Shown: piece by piece, positions 14,784 to 24,003 of the stretch | Position numbering within the stretch: the first letter of the stretch is position 1 | Layout of the letters: each line of letters opens with the position of its first letter | Assembly: GCA_964509885.1 (NCBI GenBank) | Contig: CAZDZL010000010.1 | Coordinates: forward strand, 1-64,000 | Origin: Palsa-1447 sp964509885 | Lineage (GTDB): Bacteria > Verrucomicrobiota > Verrucomicrobiia > Opitutales > Opitutaceae | Length of the DNA stretch: 64,000 nt | Direction: 5' to 3' | Position numbers and translations under genes: made by a program | Notes under the pieces: generated by a model | Databases searched by the model: none | The model's input: the letters and a program-made list of their open reading frames with translations, nothing else | Told to the model about the DNA's origin: nothing

Positions 14784-15632
14784 ATGAAGAAATCGATTAG
14801 CATCTGGTCCTTCGGGGGGGCCCTCAGCCTCGAGGGGAAACTCGCATTGGCGAAGGACGCCGGCTTCAGCGGATTCGAGATCGACCTCACCGAGGACGGG
14901 GCCGTCGGCCTGAGGAGCTCGGCGGCCGAGCTGTCCGCGGTCCGCAAGGCGGCCGACCGGGCAGGCGTGGAGCTGAGCGGTCTGGCGACGGGGCTCTACT
15001 GGGGCGCCAACGCGGCGAGCGCCGATCCCGCCGTGCGCGAGAGGGCCCGGAACATCCTCGATCGCCAGATCGCCTCGGCCCGAGGGCTCGGCGTGGATGC
15101 GGTCCTCGTCATTCCCGGCTCGGTGGGCGTCGACTTCATCCCCGGGTGCGAGGTCGTTCCCTACGATGCTGCCTGGGAGCGGGCGACGTCGTTTATCCGA
15201 GCCGCCCTGCCCGCGGCCGAGAAGGCGCGCGTGCGCCTCTGCGTCGAGAACGTCTGGAACAAGTTCCTGCTCAGCCCGATCGAGATGGGGCAGTTCATCG
15301 CGCAGTTCGGCAGCGAGTGGGTCGGGGCGTACCACGATGTCGGCAACGCGCTCGCCTTCGGCTATCCCGAGCAGTGGATCCCGATCCTCGGCGCGGCCAT
15401 TCGGCGCGTCCACCTGAAGGACTACCGCAGGGCGGTGGGCACGGCCGACGGGTTTGTCGAGCTGCTCTCGGGCGACATCAACTGGCCCGGCGTCATGGGC
15501 GCGCTCCGGGCGGTCGGCTATGACGGATGGCTGACCGCGGAGATGATACCGCCGGTGCCCTTCTACAAGCATTGCCCCGAGGTGCTGATCCACAACACCT
15601 CGCGGGCCATGGACGCGCTGCTCGCCCTGTGA
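14784..15632 (+). CDS. Sugar phosphate isomerase/epimerase family (AP endonuclease-like TIM barrel)
   Basis: 282 residues. The xylose-isomerase-like barrel is recognised by FSGFEIDLTEDG near residue 30, RLCVENVWNKFLLSP with the first metal Glu near residue 155, GAYHDVGNALAFGYPEQWI with the metal His/Asp, RRVHLKDYR with the next His, and the final DGWLTAEMIPP Glu. These acids and histidines form the usual divalent-metal site. It likely isomerises or epimerises a ketose in concert with the Gfo/Idh enzyme 8 bases upstream. Confidence 0.88.
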   Translation: MKKSISIWSFGGALSLEGKLALAKDAGFSGFEIDLTEDGAVGLRSSAAELSAVRKAADRAGVELSGLATGLYWGANAASADPAVRERARNILDRQIASARGLGVDAVLVIPGSVGVDFIPGCEVVPYDAAWERATSFIRAALPAAEKARVRLCVENVWNKFLLSPIEMGQFIAQFGSEWVGAYHDVGNALAFGYPEQWIPILGAAIRRVHLKDYRRAVGTADGFVELLSGDINWPGVMGALRAVGYDGWLTAEMIPPVPFYKHCPEVLIHNTSRAMDALLAL

Positions 15633-15678
15633 CGGCGGCGAACGGGAACAGGGACCACATCGAAGCCGCAATCACCCC

Positions 15679-17127
15679 ATGGCCGCACCCAGCATCTCCC
15701 GCCGCGAATTCCTCAGGGCCTCCGCGCTGACCGGGGTTGGGGCCTCCCTCGTCGGCGCGACCCAGGCGGCCGCGTCCGGATCGCCCGCCCCGGGAGATCC
15801 CGCCCTGGCGGACCTCGGACGGGTTCCCCCCCGGGCCGGCGGCCAGTCGCCCGTGCATGAGCTGACGACCAGGCCCATCGAGCGCGTCCGCGTGGCCGTG
15901 ATCGGCCTCCACAGGGGGATGTCCCACGTGCGCGCCTGCCTGGGCATCGAGTTCGCGGACGTCATCGCGGTCTGCGACGTCGTCGATGAGCGCGCGCAGT
16001 CGGCCGCCGAGGCCTGCGCGACCAAGCGCGGCAGCCGGCCGGCCGTCTACAGCGGCTCGGAGGACGCCTGGGAGAAGATGGTCGAGCGCGAGGACATCGA
16101 CGTCGTTTATGTCGCCACGCCCTGGGCCTGGCATGTGCCGATGTGCCTTCGCGCGATGGAGCGGGGCAAGCACGCGTTCGTCGAGGTGGCCGCCGCGACC
16201 ACGGTCAGGGACTGCTGGGCCCTGGTGGACACAAGCGAGCGCACCCAGCGGCACTGCGTCATGCTTGAGAACTGCTGCTACGGCGAGAACGAGCTGTTCG
16301 TCCTCAACATGGTCCGACAGGGCGTGTTCGGGGAGCTCACCCACGCCGAGTGCGGCTACATCCACGACCTTCGCACGGTCCTCTTCGAGCTTGGCGGCGA
16401 GGGCGACTGGAGGCGGGGCTACCACCAGCAGCTGGACGGCAACCTCTATCCCACCCACGGCCTCGGGCCCGTGGCGCAATACCTCGGGCTCGGACGCGGG
16501 GACCAGTTCAAGCTCCTGGTGTCCGTCAGCTCGCGCGAGGCGGGCCTGACGCGCTACCGCGACGAGAAGCAGCCGAACGGGGGCAGGCACGCCGCCGAGA
16601 CGTATGTCTGCGGCGACATGAACACCTCCGTCCTCAAGACCGAGATGGGGCGCACCATCATGCTCCAGCACGACGTGGTCAGCCCCCGGCCCTACAGCCG
16701 GATCAACGCGCTCTACGGGACGGGAGGGACCTTCTTCGACTACCCGGCGCGCCTGGCGGTCAACGCGCCGAAGTCCTACGGCCTCGACGCGGCCGGCCCC
16801 GACGAATGGCTGGGCGAGAAGGACCTGGCGGCGATGCGCAGGAGGTTCACCCACCCGCTCTGGGCAAAGCTCCTGGACCGCTCCAAGGACGCGGGCCACG
16901 GGGGCATGGACTTCGTCGAGAATTGGAGGCACCTGGACTGCCTGCGCCGGGGCGCGACTCCCGACAGCGTCGTCTACGACGCGGCGGCGTGGAGCTGCAT
17001 CGTCGAGCTCTCCGCCCGTTCCGCGGGCGCGGGCAGCATGCCCGTCGCATTCCCGGATTTCACCCGGGGCCTCTGGAAATCCATGAAGCCGATCGGCATC
17101 GCCGAGTCGGCGGGGAGCGCCTCCTGA
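15679..17127 (+). CDS. GH109-type Gfo/Idh/MocA glycosidase with Tat signal
   Basis: 482 residues. The N-terminus carries a twin-arginine signal (SISRREFLRASALTGVG), so the protein is exported folded with its bound cofactor. The Rossmann-like core starts at RVAVIGLHRGMSHV. GH109 hallmarks follow: DGNLYPTHGLGPVAQYLGL near residues 254-272, and GHGGMDFVENWRHLDCLRRG with YDAAAWSCIVELS near the C-terminus. GH109 enzymes cleave alpha-N-acetylgalactosaminides by an NAD+-dependent redox elimination. Here the substrate may differ. It is the third gene after the cytoplasmic oxidoreductase and isomerase. Confidence 0.86.
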   Translation: MAAPSISRREFLRASALTGVGASLVGATQAAASGSPAPGDPALADLGRVPPRAGGQSPVHELTTRPIERVRVAVIGLHRGMSHVRACLGIEFADVIAVCDVVDERAQSAAEACATKRGSRPAVYSGSEDAWEKMVEREDIDVVYVATPWAWHVPMCLRAMERGKHAFVEVAAATTVRDCWALVDTSERTQRHCVMLENCCYGENELFVLNMVRQGVFGELTHAECGYIHDLRTVLFELGGEGDWRRGYHQQLDGNLYPTHGLGPVAQYLGLGRGDQFKLLVSVSSREAGLTRYRDEKQPNGGRHAAETYVCGDMNTSVLKTEMGRTIMLQHDVVSPRPYSRINALYGTGGTFFDYPARLAVNAPKSYGLDAAGPDEWLGEKDLAAMRRRFTHPLWAKLLDRSKDAGHGGMDFVENWRHLDCLRRGATPDSVVYDAAAWSCIVELSARSAGAGSMPVAFPDFTRGLWKSMKPIGIAESAGSAS

Positions 17128-17132
17128 GGCGG

Positions 17133-17152
17133 GGCCCGGTTCCGTCCGGGCC
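17133..17152. terminator. Bidirectional hairpin terminator candidate
   Basis: GGCCCGG (17133-17139) and CCGGGCC (17146-17152) form a perfect 7-bp GC stem with a 6-base loop TTCCGT, followed on the plus strand by TACTTCTT. It lies exactly between the stop codons of two convergent genes. Confidence 0.55.
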
Positions 17153-17475
17153 TACTTCTTGATGTCGATGGCGGTGGCGGTAAGCACCTGCTTGCCGTCC
17201 ACGGTCTCCACGGTGCCCTTCGCCGTCACCGCGGCGGCACTCTTGCAGATCTCCTTGTGGAAGGCCTTCGCCACATCATTGGGCGCAAGATAGTACAGGG
17301 TGGTCTTGTCGCCCTCCTTGACCTGGATGACCGTCTGGCACTTGTCCTGCAGGTTCAGTTCGCACTTCGCGCACATGGCGTCGCCGGTGATCGTCTTTGC
17401 CTCATCCGCGGCGCGGGCTGACACGGTGACCAGCAGGGCGCATGCGAGAAGTCCGAGAAGTCTGTGGGTTTTCAT
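17152..17475 (-). CDS. Small exported cysteine-containing protein (DUF6370-like)
   Basis: 107 residues from the ATG at 17475, which begins a signal peptide (MKTHRLLGLLACALLVTVSARA). The mature part has ITGDAMCAKCELNLQDKCQTVIQV, with a CAKC pair and a third Cys, then YYLAPNDVAKAFHKEICK and a short beta-stranded end (TVETVDGKQVLTATAIDI). This pattern occurs in small periplasmic proteins annotated as DUF6370; the cysteines could bind a metal, but no role is proven. An upstream in-frame ATG at 17532 would bury the signal peptide. Convergent with the GH109-type gene. Confidence 0.72.
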   Translation of the reverse strand: MKTHRLLGLLACALLVTVSARAADEAKTITGDAMCAKCELNLQDKCQTVIQVKEGDKTTLYYLAPNDVAKAFHKEICKSAAAVTAKGTVETVDGKQVLTATAIDIKK

Positions 17476-17684
17476 TATTTCAATTTTTGCGATTGAGCAT
17501 TCCTTGCGGGGTTTGGCCTTGCGAGGCGTCATTGTCGCGGCCGGAGGCGGGGGCGTCTACCCCAAAATGAGGAGCGGCCCCGGGGACCGGGCAGCCCCTC
17601 CCGGCCTACGCGCCATAAGTTTGGGCATGCGTTTGCCGGGCCTCGCGCTTGACGGCGGCGAACGCTGTGGAGCACGGTAAGCGC

Positions 17685-19028
17685 ATGCCCGCGCCCCGCC
17701 TCATCGGCTGTATCCTGGGCTTTGCCGCGGTGGCGATGGGGGGCGCGGCGCGAGCCGAGACGCTCGACGCAGGCGTCGCCCGGGTCGACATCACCCCTCC
17801 GCTCGGCTTCCTGCTGGATGGCTATCCCGACCCCGACTCCCTGCGCGGAGCCGTGGGCGTGCGGGATCCCCTTTACGCGCGGATCCTTGTCCTCGAGTGC
17901 GGCGCGACGCGGCTCGCGCTGGTCGACCTCGACCTCGTGGATGTGTTCTCGCCGCCCTACATCGAGGACCTGCGCAAGGCGACGAGCCGGGACGTGTCCG
18001 ACCTCATCGTGGACGCCATCCACACCCATTCGGGCCCAGGCCTCGACGGGGGGCCCGGGACGCCCCTGGCGGCGTGGTACAAGGCGTCGGTCGAGAAGAT
18101 CGCCGCGGGCGTGCATGACGCCGCGTCGCGTGCCGTCCCCGCCAGGCTGGGGGTGGGCTACGGCGTGGCGTTCCTGGGCAACAACCGGCTTAGGATAGAG
18201 CATGACCTGGGAATAAGTTGGTTCGAGAAGAACTGGACCGGGACACCGAACGGGCTCGTCGATCCGACCGTCGCCGTCCTGCGCATCGACGACGCGGCCG
18301 GCAGCCCGCTCGCCGTCCTTGTCAACTACGCCTGCCACCCCGTCATCTACGCGCCCGACAACAAGCTCTACTCGGCGGACTTCCCCGGCGTCATGACCGG
18401 CTTCGTGCAGAAGGCGATGGGGGACAAGCCCCTCTGCTTCTACCTCCAGGGGGGCGCCGGAAACATCAATCCCACCCATGCGGTCTCGCCGCTGCAGCAG
18501 GGAGCCGTCGAATTCTGCAGGCAGGCCGGGACCGAGCTGGGCAGCGCCGTCGTGCGCGTCGCGGAGGCCATTCGGACCGAGGCTCCGGCCAAGCCGAGCC
18601 TGCAGGTCAAGGAGGAGACGATCACCCTGCATCCGCGCTGGAACGGGGAGAAATGGCGGGCCGCCCACCCCGAGAACGCCGCTTTCATTGCACAGCTGAC
18701 GAAGCCCGAGTACCAGGCGCCGATCTGCACGGTCCTGATCGACGGCGAGATCGCCCTCACCGCGCTGCCGGGAGAGCCGTTCGTCGAGCACCAGATGCAA
18801 TTCCGCGCGCGCTGTCCCGTGCCCCACGCGTTTTTCCTCGGCTACTCTAATGCGGAATTCGACTATTTCCCGACGATACGCGCGGCCTCGTGGGGAGGCT
18901 ACGGGGCGTCCCACGCATCGACCTGGGTCGAGGTGGGGGCCGGGGAGGCGATGGTGGACCGGGGACTGATAGGCGTCTACGAGATGCTCGGCCGGCTGAA
19001 GCCCGTGGCGGAGGACCTCCAGCCATGA
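17685..19028 (+). CDS. Exported neutral/alkaline ceramidase-like hydrolase, copy 1
   Basis: 447 residues with a signal peptide ending near GGAARAE. The ceramidase N-domain pattern is clear: ARVDITPPLGFLLDGY, DPLYARILVLECGATRLALVDLDLV, IHTHSGPG with the zinc histidines near residue 116, and NYACHPVIYAPDNKLYSADFPGV near 220 with another zinc His. GGAGNINPTH replaces the usual GDVNP-like loop. At under 450 residues it lacks the C-terminal Ig-like domain of true ceramidases, so the bond cleaved is unknown; an amide or ester on a carbohydrate is plausible. The ATG at 17685 is preferred to a TTG at 17649. Its stop overlaps the next start. Confidence 0.84.
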   Translation: MPAPRLIGCILGFAAVAMGGAARAETLDAGVARVDITPPLGFLLDGYPDPDSLRGAVGVRDPLYARILVLECGATRLALVDLDLVDVFSPPYIEDLRKATSRDVSDLIVDAIHTHSGPGLDGGPGTPLAAWYKASVEKIAAGVHDAASRAVPARLGVGYGVAFLGNNRLRIEHDLGISWFEKNWTGTPNGLVDPTVAVLRIDDAAGSPLAVLVNYACHPVIYAPDNKLYSADFPGVMTGFVQKAMGDKPLCFYLQGGAGNINPTHAVSPLQQGAVEFCRQAGTELGSAVVRVAEAIRTEAPAKPSLQVKEETITLHPRWNGEKWRAAHPENAAFIAQLTKPEYQAPICTVLIDGEIALTALPGEPFVEHQMQFRARCPVPHAFFLGYSNAEFDYFPTIRAASWGGYGASHASTWVEVGAGEAMVDRGLIGVYEMLGRLKPVAEDLQP

Positions 19029-20425
19029 TCCCGAGGATAGCCCTAGGCGGCCTCGCCCTGCTGACGGCCCTCGCGGCCCTCCCCCTCCGGGCCGCAGAAA
19101 TGCGGGCCGGCGCTGCCAAGGTCGACATCACGCCGCCGCCCGGCCTCGCGATGTACGGCTATTTCGACCGCATCGAGAAGCACGAGCTCTCAACGGGGAC
19201 GCTGGATCCGCTCTACGCCCGCGTGGTGGTCCTCGAGGCGGGCGAGAAGAGGCTGGCCCTCGTGACGCTCGACCTCGGGCGCACCTTCAACGAGGCCTGG
19301 CTCGGCAGGTTGAGGGAGGCCGCCCTCAAGGACAGCCACATCGGCGCGCTGCTTGTCAGCGCGTCGCATACCCATTCCGGTCCCAACATCGTCGATATCT
19401 ACCCGCCCGGCGGCCCGCCGGAATGGGAGAACGCGGCCTTCGACAAGATCCTCAGGGCGATCCACAACGCCGCGGCCAGCCTGGAGCCCGCGAGGCTGGG
19501 CACGGACCACGGGCTCGCCTATGTCAGCTACAACCGCCGGCGCGTGAACCCCGACGGCACCGTGACGATGATGTGGACGAACGCGGAGAAGGTGGCCAAC
19601 GGCCCGGTCGACCCGACGGTGGGCGTCCTTCGCATCGACCGCGCGGACGGGACGCCGATGGCCATCCTCGTGAACTATGCCTGCCACCCGGTGGTCTACG
19701 GTTCCGACAACCTGCGGTACTCGGCGGACTTCGTCGGCCCCATGACCGCGACGGTCGAGGCGGCGTTCGACGGGAAGCCCCTCTGCATCTTCCTTCAGGG
19801 GGCCGCGGGCGACATCAAGCCCTACTTCGGCCCGACATCGATGGCCAATGGAGGCGTCGAAAAGTGCGAATGGACCGGGCGCGAGCTCGGAACAGAGGCT
19901 GCAAGGGTCGCCAAGGGGATCCAGACGACGGCGTCGGCCGACCCGAGCTTGGACTACGCGGACGACGTGATGGACTTCAAATGGAGGTGGGAGCCCGGGA
20001 AGTTCCACGACGACCTGCTCCGGGCAAAGGGCCCGCTGATCTTCCAGGACCATGCGGACGTGCTGGAGGGGGACTCGCACCCCGCCGTGCTCTCGCTTCA
20101 CGTGGGCACCGTCCTCATCAACAGGCAGATTGCCCTCGTGACCATGCCCGGGGAGCCGTTCGTCGAGTTCCAGGTCGGGTGGCGCAACCGCTGCCCCGTG
20201 CGAAGCGCCTTCTTCCTCGGCTACACGAATGGCTACTACGACTACTTCCCCACCCTCCTCGCCGCCACGCAGGGAGGCTACGGGGCTGCCGACTCGGACA
20301 CCTACGTCGAGGTCGGGGCCGGCGAGCGCATGCTCGACCACGCGGTCGTGCGCGCCCACGAGATGATGGGAGAGCTCAGCGACGTTCCTGTCGACACGCC
20401 CTGGGTCTCTCCGCCCGCCAAATAG
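19025..20425 (+). CDS. Exported neutral/alkaline ceramidase-like hydrolase, copy 2
   Basis: 466 residues, paralogue of the preceding gene and translationally coupled to it (ATGA at 19025-19028). Signal peptide ends near LRAAE. It has AKVDITPPPGLAMYGYFD, SASHTHSGPNIVDIYPP with the zinc histidines, NYACHPVVYGSDNLRYSADFVGP and FLQGAAGDIKPYFGP. The end FFLGYTNGYYDYFPTLLAATQGGYGA is shared with copy 1. The insertion around DFKWRWEPGKFHDDLL is specific to this copy, so the two probably act on different substrates or as a hetero-oligomer. Confidence 0.84.
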   Translation: MIPRIALGGLALLTALAALPLRAAEMRAGAAKVDITPPPGLAMYGYFDRIEKHELSTGTLDPLYARVVVLEAGEKRLALVTLDLGRTFNEAWLGRLREAALKDSHIGALLVSASHTHSGPNIVDIYPPGGPPEWENAAFDKILRAIHNAAASLEPARLGTDHGLAYVSYNRRRVNPDGTVTMMWTNAEKVANGPVDPTVGVLRIDRADGTPMAILVNYACHPVVYGSDNLRYSADFVGPMTATVEAAFDGKPLCIFLQGAAGDIKPYFGPTSMANGGVEKCEWTGRELGTEAARVAKGIQTTASADPSLDYADDVMDFKWRWEPGKFHDDLLRAKGPLIFQDHADVLEGDSHPAVLSLHVGTVLINRQIALVTMPGEPFVEFQVGWRNRCPVRSAFFLGYTNGYYDYFPTLLAATQGGYGAADSDTYVEVGAGERMLDHAVVRAHEMMGELSDVPVDTPWVSPPAK

Positions 20426-20515
20426 GGCGACCGGTCGGCGGCGCAACGCGGGGATTTCGATCCGGGGGACATTCCGGGGGCCAGGGCGAGTGCCATCCGC
20501 GGCCCGGGCGCCGGA

Positions 20516-22432
20516 TCAGCGCCATTCCGCAATCGGCCGCAGCCTCGGCGCCGGCAGCGTCGGCCAGCGGTCGCCCACCGGCGTCAGCAGCGTGGCGATG
20601 CGGATGTCGGAGGGCCACGCCGGGCCCGGAACGTCCAGGACGAGCATCGCCGTCCCCTGATTCTGGTCCTCCTCGGCCGTCGGGGGCTTCGTCGAGGCGA
20701 CGCGAAAGCGCGCATCCGCCGGCGAGAGGGCCTCGACCCGCAGCGTGCGCCCATCCTGGCTGAGGGTCGCGGTCCTTGCGTCCGCCGAGATTGAGATTCG
20801 GGCCGCGGTCACCATGGCCCAGCGAAGCGGAACCCCGGATCGCGCCTGGACGATCTCGTCCTGGATGAGGACGCGGGCGTGTCCCTGGACCTCGACCCCG
20901 CGGAGCATACGGGCGGCCTCGTCCGGGTAGGCCTTGCTGAGGTCCGCGACCGCGAAGGCCCGCTCGGGGGCCGACCCGAAGGCGATGATCGGGGCGACCG
21001 ACTTGACGCGCTGGTCCTCGTCCCCCGGCATCAGGGTGTTCTGGCTGTGGGTGTTCAGCCTGTAGTACGTCCACCGCTGGGCGCCGAAGTACCCGGGAAG
21101 GTTGTAGTCGTCCTTGCCCAGGTTGACCGCCCAGCGGACGCCGTCCGCATCGAGAACGAACGATCCAAGGTCGAGGTGGGCGTGGTTCGTCCCGTTGTCC
21201 CCGGCCTTGAAGCCGAGGAAGAGCGCGCTCGTGTCGCCCCAAGACCCCCTGAAGAGGGCGATGTCGGCGCCGCCGCGGAAATGAAGGTCGAGGTCCTCGG
21301 CCACGGCCCCATCGGCCTCCGAGGCTTCCGGATACCAAGCCGCGTCGAAGGCGAGGAAGCGGTCCTCGTTCGGTCCCTTTCGGTCAGCCTCATGCGCGAT
21401 CAGGGATCGTACGTGTGCCACCGCGGCCGGCAGATGGTAGTGCCGGGCGAGCCAGGCGTAGGGTGCGAGCCCCCGGTCCTCGTTGTCGTCGATGTCGGCG
21501 TCGCCGTCCGCATAGTTGAAGGCGAGGCCCGTGGGCCCCTGGACGGCGAGCCGGTAGAGGGCCGTGCGGTCGAGCGCCGGGGCGTTGCCCAGGCCGAAGT
21601 CGGTGCCGAGCACGCCCTGGAGCTCGTCCAGGATCACCACGTTGAAGGTCGTGCCGTAGGCCCAGTACGCGGGTCCCTCCGGGTAGGCGCCGTCCGGCTG
21701 GTAGGCGGTCATCGAGCCCGGAAGCGTGTCGCGCACGCCCGAGATGACCGTTCGCGCAAGGTTGGGCTCCTCGTCGGCGATGGCCAGGGCGGCCGTCAGG
21801 AGGCCCCCGTTGCAGACCTGGTTCCAGTTCATCCGCGTCTTGGCCCAGAACAGGCGGGGGTCCTTGTCGCTGTCGGGGCCGTAGGCCGCCGGCGCGAAGG
21901 AGAGCGCCTTGTCGAGGAGGGCCTTCTTTATGGTGGCCCGGTCCCGGGGCGAAAGGTACGGGTACAGCCAGTCGTAGCCGATGCCGACGGCCAGGGCCAT
22001 TTCCGCGACGTCCAGGAAATGCGAGGGATGCCAGTCCCGGAACGCGGCGGCCGTGAGCATGTCCTTGCGGGCGCGCTCGGCGAAGCGGGCGTCGCCCGTG
22101 AGCCGGTACGCCATCCCGCAGGTCGCGATGTGCTGGATCGCTGCCATCGACTGCGCAAGGAGGCGCGGCCCGACGATCTTGTAGACAAGGGGCGGCGCGG
22201 ACAGGTCGAGCTCGGCGGCCGCGATGATCCGGGCGTGGAGCGCGGCTCGCAGCGGGTCCGTTCTCGCCGCGGCCACGGCGGCCGAGAGCTGGGTGTCGGT
22301 CATGATGAGCCGCGGATGGCCGGTGCGCAGGTTGGCGAGGGGATCGGGCGCCTTTGGGGCGTCCGCAAGGGCCCGCGCGCAGAGCGCCGCGGCGATGAGA
22401 CCGGCGCGAAGGGCAAATGGGGCGGTTCGCAT
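20516..22432 (-). CDS. Secreted heparinase II/III-like polysaccharide lyase
   Basis: 638 residues. Signal peptide MRTAPFALRAGLIAAALCARALA is followed by an alpha/alpha-toroid half (NLRTGHPRLIMTDTQL, AYRLTGDARFAERARKDML, NWNQVCNGGLLTAALAIADEE, DGAYPEGPAYWAYGTTF) and a C-terminal beta-sandwich. The stretch SALFLGFKAGDNGTNHAHLDLGSFVLDADGVRWAVNLG (about 395-432) is the hallmark of heparinase II/III-type lyases, and its Tyr/His residues abstract the C5 proton of a uronic acid. ATG at 22432 gives a clean signal peptide; an ATG four codons earlier is also possible. Divergent from the esterase at 22593 across 160 bases. Confidence 0.87.
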   Translation of the reverse strand: MRTAPFALRAGLIAAALCARALADAPKAPDPLANLRTGHPRLIMTDTQLSAAVAAARTDPLRAALHARIIAAAELDLSAPPLVYKIVGPRLLAQSMAAIQHIATCGMAYRLTGDARFAERARKDMLTAAAFRDWHPSHFLDVAEMALAVGIGYDWLYPYLSPRDRATIKKALLDKALSFAPAAYGPDSDKDPRLFWAKTRMNWNQVCNGGLLTAALAIADEEPNLARTVISGVRDTLPGSMTAYQPDGAYPEGPAYWAYGTTFNVVILDELQGVLGTDFGLGNAPALDRTALYRLAVQGPTGLAFNYADGDADIDDNEDRGLAPYAWLARHYHLPAAVAHVRSLIAHEADRKGPNEDRFLAFDAAWYPEASEADGAVAEDLDLHFRGGADIALFRGSWGDTSALFLGFKAGDNGTNHAHLDLGSFVLDADGVRWAVNLGKDDYNLPGYFGAQRWTYYRLNTHSQNTLMPGDEDQRVKSVAPIIAFGSAPERAFAVADLSKAYPDEAARMLRGVEVQGHARVLIQDEIVQARSGVPLRWAMVTAARISISADARTATLSQDGRTLRVEALSPADARFRVASTKPPTAEEDQNQGTAMLVLDVPGPAWPSDIRIATLLTPVGDRWPTLPAPRLRPIAEWR

Positions 22433-22592
22433 GCGAGCCGCCATCGTGGCACGGGGACGGCGGCCGCGGCAAGCGCGGGCGCTGAACCCACCAGTTACTA
22501 CGGCCCCGACGCGCCTTGACTTGGCGCCTCCTTCTTGAGCTCTAATGCGCGGGGGCCCGGAAGGCCGCCCCATCCGATTGGAACGAACCCAC

Positions 22593-23513
22593 ATGAAGAC
22601 CCCATCACTCGCATTTCTCATCGCGGCCCTGGGCACCGCCTCCCTGGCGAGGGCGGGCGTGCCCCTGGTCCTCGACCTATGGCCGGGCACGCCTCCGGGC
22701 GACCTCCCCACCCGCGGCGCGGAGAAGGCGTTCGTCGCCGACATGCCGAAATACGGGAGCAACCTGCTGATCACAAATGTCACGAAGCCCACGCTCACGG
22801 TGTACCGCCCAGCCGGGAGAAACAGCGGCACCGCGGTAATCGTCTGCCCGGGAGGCGGATACTGGAACCTCTTCTGGGACAAGGAGGGCGAGCAGGTCGC
22901 CGATTGGCTCAACCTGAACGGCATGACCGCGATCATCCTCAAGTACCGCGTTCCCCGGCCCCCCAACGTCCCGGAGGAAGCGCTCCCGATCGGCCCCCAG
23001 ATGGACGCCCAGCGGGCGGTCCGCGTCGTGCGCCGGCATGCCGCGGAATGGGGGATCAACCCGAGGCGGATCGGGATGGTCGGCTTCTCGATGGGGGCGC
23101 ACCTCTCGGCCGCGACGGCGACGAACTTTGGAAAGAGGATCTACGAGCCCCTGGACGCGGTTGACGAGGACGAGAGCAGCCGGCCGGACTTCGCGATCCT
23201 GTGCTATCCGGACTGGCTCACCGCGGCGAGGTACGGCGGAAACCTCAACGACCCGTCGCCGGCCATGCCCATCCCGCGCGACACGCCGCCCATGATGCTC
23301 GTCCACGCCTCAGACGACTCCACGGCGCTCTCCGAGAACAGCGCGGTCTTCTACCTCGCGCTGAAGCGCGCGGGGATTCCCGCGGAGCTCCACGTCTTCG
23401 CGACCGGCGAGCACGACTTCGGCGTGATCCAGGACGGCAGCCTCCCGTCGAGCTGGCCGGGCCTCGCCCTCAAGTGGATGCGGGCGATGGGGTTCCTCGA
23501 GACAACTCCCTGA
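22593..23513 (+). CDS. Secreted alpha/beta-hydrolase (acetyl esterase-like), copy A
   Basis: 306 residues with signal peptide MKTPSLAFLIAALGTASLARA. It is built like the BD-FAE/acetyl-xylan esterase group: a characteristic N-terminal VLDLWPGTPPGDLPTRG, oxyanion block VIVCPGGGYWNLFWDKEG, nucleophile elbow GFSMGA with Ser156, LVHASDDSTAL with the acid, and ATGEHDFGV with the catalytic His. It closely resembles the protein at 48353-49264. It is likely to deacetylate or de-esterify polysaccharide fragments in the envelope or outside the cell. Divergent from the heparinase-like lyase. Confidence 0.86.
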   Translation: MKTPSLAFLIAALGTASLARAGVPLVLDLWPGTPPGDLPTRGAEKAFVADMPKYGSNLLITNVTKPTLTVYRPAGRNSGTAVIVCPGGGYWNLFWDKEGEQVADWLNLNGMTAIILKYRVPRPPNVPEEALPIGPQMDAQRAVRVVRRHAAEWGINPRRIGMVGFSMGAHLSAATATNFGKRIYEPLDAVDEDESSRPDFAILCYPDWLTAARYGGNLNDPSPAMPIPRDTPPMMLVHASDDSTALSENSAVFYLALKRAGIPAELHVFATGEHDFGVIQDGSLPSSWPGLALKWMRAMGFLETTP

Positions 23514-23556
23514 ACCCCTTGCCGGGAGGGGCGGGTGGGTTCGGCCCGGCGGCCGC

Positions 23557-24003
23557 TCAGCGCAAGACGCCCCGCCGGCGCATGGCGCGCGCATAGGCCA
23601 GGAGCAGCACGCCGATCACGAAGATGACGGCGCTGAACACCACCGCCGGCGCCCCACCCATGACCTTGTACCCGTTGGACAGGCCGAAGGTGTAGACGTC
23701 CGTGATCACCGTGCAGACGGTCGAGGCGGCAAAGACATGGGCGGCCTGGCGCCGGCGGAGCAAAAGCATCAGCGAAGCGAGGACCCCGCCCAGGGTGGCG
23801 ATGCCCCACGTGGCCACGGCCCACGCGGGGATCGCGTAGCAGAACTCGACCTGCGCCGGCGTGAAGCCGCTCATGTAGGCCTTGTTCCTGGTCTCGGTCA
23901 TCACGAAATCCGTCGCGCCCACCGAGTTCCAGAGCACGGCGGCAATCCCCACGGCCCAAAGGTGCCAGGGCGCCTTGACGGATCCCGCGCTTGAGTCGGC
24001 CAT
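23557..24003 (-). CDS. Four-helix integral membrane protein of unknown function
   Basis: 148 residues with four predicted membrane segments: HLWAVGIAAVLWNSVGATDFV (about 14-34), YAIPAWAVATWGIATLGGVLASLMLLL (about 56-82), AAHVFAASTVCTVITDVYTF (about 87-106) and PAVVFSAVIFVIGVLLLAYA (about 119-138). The family is common in Gram-negative bacteria and sometimes labelled sugar-transport-like, but no transport motif can be identified. It is the downstream gene of a minus-strand pair with the sodium:solute symporter (102-base gap), so it could be accessory to it. Confidence 0.65.
   Translation of the reverse strand: MADSSAGSVKAPWHLWAVGIAAVLWNSVGATDFVMTETRNKAYMSGFTPAQVEFCYAIPAWAVATWGIATLGGVLASLMLLLRRRQAAHVFAASTVCTVITDVYTFGLSNGYKVMGGAPAVVFSAVIFVIGVLLLAYARAMRRRGVLR

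Noticed and set aside
20878..22519. 546-codon plus-strand frame opposite the heparinase-like gene
   Set aside because: Low-complexity Gly/Val/Arg/Glu composition, typical antisense shadow.
22445..23059. N-terminal extension of the heparinase-like frame
   Set aside because: Antisense to the esterase at 22593; the signal peptide starts at 22432.
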